DNA of 35,598 bases, taken from Paulinella micropora. Taxonomy: Eukaryota > Cercozoa > Imbricatea > Euglyphida. The translations under genes and the position numbers were made by a program. The notes below the pieces were generated by a model, which did no database searches, was not told the origin of the DNA, and saw nothing but the letters and a program-made list of their open reading frames with translations. Below, piece after piece: positions 11,141 to 35,598 of the stretch. The stretch lies in NCBI GenBank assembly GCA_009731375.1, contig BJOX01000231.1, forward strand, positions 88,841 to 124,438, written 5' to 3'. The first letter of the stretch is position 1, and each line of letters opens with the position of its first letter.

Positions 11141-11402
11141 CCCCGGAGGTCGTCCCTCCCCTCGATGTAAGAAAAATTGGTCGAGGGGGTGGGACATTTG
11201 CGATGAAGACCAACCCTTCTAGAGCAAACTGCACCACATGCCAGTTGGCTACCTCGCAATGCTGCACCATGGGTAGCTTTGGCGTTGGGTGCTTCCTTTG
11301 AGCTCGCCCATAAAAGGTACTTACCCTGCACTGCAGGCCTGAGCCGAGGATGCCTCCTGGTAGGACGCCTATGGCCTTCGGCTACGCGACGCTCCTAGAT
11401 AA
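11141..11402 (-). other. Single-copy island with a possible minus-strand exon (11325-11394)
   Basis: GC-rich, non-repetitive sequence between TATC arrays. On the minus strand atctag precedes 11394 and G|GTAAGT follows 11325. Only one frame is open across the 70 nt, giving an arginine-rich peptide [21 protein letters not shown] transposon-derived fragment is equally possible; nothing recognisable was found. Confidence 0.3.
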
Positions 11403-11415
11403 ACACTATCTATCC

Positions 11416-11495
<80 letters not shown>

Positions 11496-11496
11496 G

Positions 11497-11594
<98 letters not shown>

Positions 11595-11633
11595 GATCGA
11601 TCGATCGATCGATCCATCGATCTATCTATCTAT
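11403..11633. repeat. (TATC)n array
   Basis: About 55 TATC units with a short ATCG block near 11595. Confidence 0.95.
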
Positions 11634-11636
11634 CTG

Positions 11637-11758
11637 ACCTTGCTGATGGAGCCTATGCGAAAGATAGAGTCGGCATTCACACGCGAAGAGGGGTCATTTT
11701 TATCACACAGGCCGAGTCCGCCCGCCCACAGCGTGCTCTGATCATAGACTATGCCTAA
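11637..11758 (+). CDS. Possible terminal exon, unidentified (ends ...RALIIDYA, stop)
   Basis: From gaccttgctgatgg a frame stays open for 40 codons and ends with TAA at 11756-11758: [19 protein letters not shown], then [13 protein letters not shown] and RALIIDYA. A truncated earlier copy at 10859-10917 keeps the same frame ([16 protein letters not shown]), so changes between the copies are mostly conservative. No AG acceptor sits right at the start; gatggag or cacacag inside could serve. The upstream exons were not found and the product is unknown. Confidence 0.3.
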
Positions 11759-11807
11759 ATGGTGCAAGATAATATATGTGTGTCGACTGCATCACAGCGT
11801 CACATAT

Positions 11808-11889
11808 CAAAACAATAACATAATATAACATAATACACAACACAACATAAGATAAGATAAGACAAGATAAGACAAGATAAGACAAGATA

Positions 11890-11921
<32 letters not shown>

Positions 11922-13165
11922 ATAAGATAATATAGGATAAGATAAGATAAGATAAGATAAGATAAGATAAGATAAGATAAGATACGATAAGATAAGATAA
12001 GATAAGATAAGATAAGATAAGATAAGATAAGATAAGATAAGATAACGTAAATAGCATACATGACATAACATGACATAACATGACATAACATGACATAATT
12101 TAACATAACATAACATAACATAACATAACATAACATAACAAAACACAACATAACATAATATAACATAACATAACATAACATAACGTAACATAACGTAACA
12201 TAACGTACAAATCATAAAATAACATAAAATAACATAAAATAACATAGCATTACATAGCATTACATAACAGAACATAACAGAACAGAACAGAACAGAACAT
12301 AACATAACATAACATAACATAAACATAACATAACATAACATGACATAGCATAACATAACATAACATCACGTAACGTCACGATACGTCACATCACGTCACG
12401 TCACGTCACGTCACGTCACGTAACATCACGTAACATAACATAAAATATAACATAACAAAACATAACATAACATAACATAACATAACACGATATAAACATA
12501 AAATAGCATAATATAAAATAACATAACATAACGTAACATAACGTAACATAACGTACAAATAATAAAATAACATCAAATAACATAAAATAACATAAAATAA
12601 CATAAAATAACATAAAATAACATAGCATAACTTAACAGAACTTAACAGAACATAACAGAACAGAACATAACAGAACATAACACAACATAACATAACATAA
12701 CATAACATAACATAACATAACATAACATAACATAACATCACGTATCGTCACGTCACGTCACGTCACGTCACGTAACGTCACGTAACGTCACGTAACGTAA
12801 CATAACATAACATAACATAACATATATAACATAACATGACATAACATAACATAACATAACATAAGTACTAACATAACATGACATAACATAACATGACATA
12901 ACATAACATAACATAACATAACATGGCATAACATAACATAACATAACATAACATAACATAACATAACATAACATAACAACATAACATAACATAACATAAC
13001 ATAACATAATAACATAACATAAAATAACATGACATAAAATAACATAACATTACATAACATTACATAACATAACATAACATAACATAACAAAACATATCAT
13101 AACGTGACATAAATAACATAACATAACATAACATAACATAACATAACATAACATAACATAACATA
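11808..13165. repeat. Pentanucleotide satellite (GATAA)n, (CATAA)n, (CGTCA)n
   Basis: About 1.35 kb. GATAA predominates to about 12045, then CATAA with AAATAA, CAGAA and CGTCA/CGTAA sub-blocks. Short CGTCA blocks at 12361-12430 and 12738-12800 recur in similar surroundings, so a larger unit has been duplicated. No gene. Confidence 0.95.
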
Positions 13166-13427
13166 ACTTGGCATAGGTTGCAGAATATGACAGAACCTAT
13201 ACCCATGCCCGGGGTGTTTTCTGCTACGCGAGCTAACTCGGCCGCGATAATGGCTTCCTATTCAACAATTTACACACAAGTCTCACACAAAATTTTCTGT
13301 ACAGCAAAACATAGTTGTTGGTAAAGGAAAGATGAGGAACAAGTATTGGACTTAATTTGTTGACTGGCGTCAATGAAGCGACCAGACCTGGATTGCATTT
13401 CGTAGGTCTGAAGGAAGATTGTCGGCC
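13166..13427. other. Single-copy sequence upstream of the plus-strand gene
   Basis: Non-repetitive sequence between the pentamer satellite and the first proposed coding exon. It could contain the promoter and 5' leader, but no TATA box or other specific element was recognised. Confidence 0.4.
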
Positions 13428-18821
<5,394 letters not shown>

Positions 18822-18868
18822 ATATTTAATTACAAATTATTATATATGCTGAGGGGGCTAAAATTTAA

Positions 18869-18869
<1 letters not shown>

Positions 18870-18917
<48 letters not shown>

Positions 18918-19221
18918 NNNNNNNNNNNNNNNNNNNNNNNNNNNNNNNNNNNNNNNNNNNNNNNNNNNNNNNNNNNNNNNNNNNNNNNNNNNNNNNNNNN
19001 NNNNNNNNNNNNNNNNNNNNNNNNNNNNNNNNNNNNNNNNNNNNNNNNNNNNNNNNNNNNNNNNNNNNNNNNNNNNNNNNNNNNNNNNNNNNNNNNNNNN
19101 NNNNNNNNNNNNNNNNNNNNNNNNNNNNNNNNNNNNNNNNNNNNNNNNNNNNNNNNNNNNNNNNNNNNNNNNNNNNNNNNNNNNNNNNNNNNNNNNNNNN
19201 NNNNNNNNNNNNNNNNNNNNN

Positions 19222-19260
<39 letters not shown>
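18870..19260. repeat. Poly-T tracts around an assembly gap
   Basis: T run, N at 18918-19221, then another T run. It lies about 50 bp past the stop codon of the plus-strand gene. Confidence 0.95.
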
Positions 19261-20618
19261 CATACTGCACGACTTTTAATAATCTAAGAACGCTTGCTTT
19301 TCGTAGAGCTGAAAAGGAAGCAGATGCTGTAAGTAGGCGAACATAAGTAATACTGACACGGACAGTAAGGCGGAACCCCTCCTCCGGTTTGAGTTTGTTG
19401 GTGGTGTTGTTGTTGTCAGTCTTGTTGTTGTTTGTTTGTTTGTTGTTGTTGGTGGTGTTATTGTCGTTACCCCCTGATACCTACCATATATGTTGTTGTT
19501 GTTGGTGGTGTTGTTGTTGTTCTTGTTGTTGTTTGTTTGTTTGTTTGTTTGTTGTTGTTGGTGGTGTTATTAGTCGAACTTGTGACTAAAGTTGAGGTTG
19601 AAGTTGGTCACCTCGCGGCACCGTCCCGGCGTGGCCCGGGGACTCAAATTCGAGATCGTGATGATGAATGATCATACTGATAGCTGAGTTTGACAGTGCC
19701 ACTTGCCAACTGAAATTGTACCGTCGGCGGCTGTGACACAGTCACGTAGTATATTAATATAATCCGATGATAGTATATCATGAATCATTGAGTATGATAA
19801 CACTGCGGGAGAGTTGAGTGGCCGGGACTCGGAGTTGAAGCAGAAGAGACACCGACATTATATTATTAATAATGAAATGGAAGACTCTGAGGCCGGTATC
19901 AACTGAGAGATACAAAAAGTGTCCGAGCAACTACTTACGCTATTGGTATTAATAAACCCGACCGGCAGTAACTTTGAATGAACACACTAGAGTCATGTGA
20001 CAGTGTAATGAAGTCAAGTTTCAATTATAACATTAATATTAAAATATATGAGTCTCATGCCAGATCATGTTGCGTGGCCGCTGGGTTGCAAGGAAATAGC
20101 TGTTATATATATTAATAGAGCTATTTGATTCAATGAATGGCTCAGCTGCCATGCTGTTGAAAAGCTTCATTGAATTTTCACCACAGATTTTACGAAAAAA
20201 ATGAGAAAAACTTGAAATAATGGAATGCACCTCAAATCGTTTTATTGTCACAAGTTTTGGTATATTAATATAATATTCGCATTCCCGACTGGTATTAATA
20301 TCTAGTCTCAAAACAATACGAAACACTTCGTGGTAAACCTTTACATGATCCGGATCCCATCAACTCGAGTAGACTGAAATACACTCCACTGTATTGTATG
20401 ACGGGCCAATAAACAATGAAATTTTTTTTTAACGTTCATTGTTCTGTTGGGTATTTTTTTGCACTTTTATTAATACCATCAATACTATTAATAATTGTCT
20501 TTGTAGGACAGCAATTACAGTAGCACAATTTAAGAGCGTTCAATTGTGTACTAGTAATCAAAATTTTTTACACTTTATATGTACAAACACTTACATCTAA
20601 AACCAAGAATCTAACAAC
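19261..20618. other. Convergent intergenic region
   Basis: Between the stop codons of the plus-strand gene and the minus-strand filamin gene. It holds a GTT-rich patch with two similar blocks (about 19389-19460 and 19490-19570), then AT-rich sequence from about 19740 with nine copies of ATTAAT. A 22-nt segment at 19306-19327 has AG before it and GTAAGT after it but no other support. The minus-strand frame at 20039-20326 begins with GTG and resembles nothing known. No clear gene. Confidence 0.6.
20466..20471 (-). terminator. Candidate poly(A) signal AATAAA of the filamin gene
   Basis: AATAAA on the minus strand about 150 nt after the stop codon of the filamin-type gene. A second one lies at 20241-20246. 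Position and hexamer fit a eukaryotic polyadenylation signal, but use is not shown. Confidence 0.45.
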
Positions 20619-24671
<4,053 letters not shown>

Positions 24672-24986
24672 GTTGGTAAGTTTTTCTCAAGAGGAAAATA
24701 TAAGAAAGGTAACACCGACCCAGCTTGTGGACACACGGTCGTGATTTTTCCAGGGGCGCAGGCGTGTAAACTGGCACGCGAACGCCGGCCCCAAAATCTT
24801 TTGCCTTTTTCGGCAAGAGATGCCAGTATTTACAGAATGGGCCGGGCTTTCTAGTGATTTTCTACAAGGAAGAGAAAGAAGGAGAGGAGAGGAAAGAATC
24901 AAGGAAGTCGTGGAAGAGTTGGATGGGCTTGGTGCGGTAAATGACTTCTCTTTTTCACTGGTGTAGATCAGTTAGATCATCTTGGC
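24672..24986. promoter_or_regulatory. Shared 315-bp region between divergent start codons
   Basis: The filamin ATG (24671, minus) and the CobW-type ATG (24987, plus) face away from each other. The short space must hold both 5' leaders and both promoters, so a bidirectional promoter is inferred. It contains a GC-rich core (ggggcgcaggcgtg, gcgaacgccggcc) and no obvious TATA box. The start codons could differ if upstream leader exons exist. Confidence 0.5.

Positions 24987-35598
<10,612 letters not shown>

Noticed and set aside
19306-19327. 22-nt segment between AG and GTAAGT
   Set aside because: Too short and isolated to support as an exon, and it lies beyond the stop codon of the upstream gene.
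20039-20326. 95-codon minus-strand frame downstream of the filamin gene
   Set aside because: Starts at GTG, has AT-rich composition, no splice context and no recognisable domain. It probably lies in or beyond the 3' untranslated region.

Overview
The window is eukaryotic nuclear DNA, very probably from a protist. Genes are split by GT-AG introns, and most of the sequence is simple-sequence DNA: di-, tri-, tetra-, penta- and hexanucleotide arrays plus minisatellites, with seven assembly gaps. The species cannot be fixed from the sequence. The identifiable proteins are a two-CH-domain, six-repeat filamin/gelation factor of the ABP-120 architecture and a COG0523 (CobW-type) GTPase, both widespread in unicellular eukaryotes. 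Neither plasmid, bacterial nor viral genes were seen.

Layout. 1-1.8 kb: two diverged copies of a dispersed repeat around a 29-bp minisatellite. 1.8-10.2 kb: trinucleotide and tetranucleotide arrays, two tRNA-derived SINE-like elements (about 3.47 and 4.54 kb), the first of three identical 467-bp elements, and small minus-strand exon-like islands of an unidentified gene. 10.2-13.2 kb: tetra- and pentanucleotide arrays. 13.4-18.8 kb: a plus-strand gene of unknown function, modelled as six phase-compatible exons ending in a stop codon at 18.82 kb. 20.6-24.7 kb: a complete minus-strand filamin-type gene, seven exons, 970 codons. 25.0 kb to the right edge: a plus-strand CobW/COG0523 GTPase gene, head-to-head with the filamin gene across 315 bp, incomplete at the window edge; one expected exon just after the Walker A lysine was not found.

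The most striking pattern is shared by the genes and is independent of their function. Around many exons there are tandem copies of the exon edge together with its splice site and the neighbouring intronic microsatellite. Copies upstream of the intact exon keep the acceptor and the 5' part of the exon; copies downstream keep the 3' part and the donor. Examples are a 22-copy acceptor-bearing minisatellite (8.54-10.2 kb), donor-bearing copies at 2.1-3.1 kb and 17.0-17.4 kb, and three separate arrays in the CobW gene. In one place two intact 24-nt microexons lie in the same intron, and in another three 33-nt in-frame neo-exons with complete splice sites follow the parent exon. This may be real microsatellite-driven exon-edge amplification, or partly an assembly artefact; long reads and RNA would decide.
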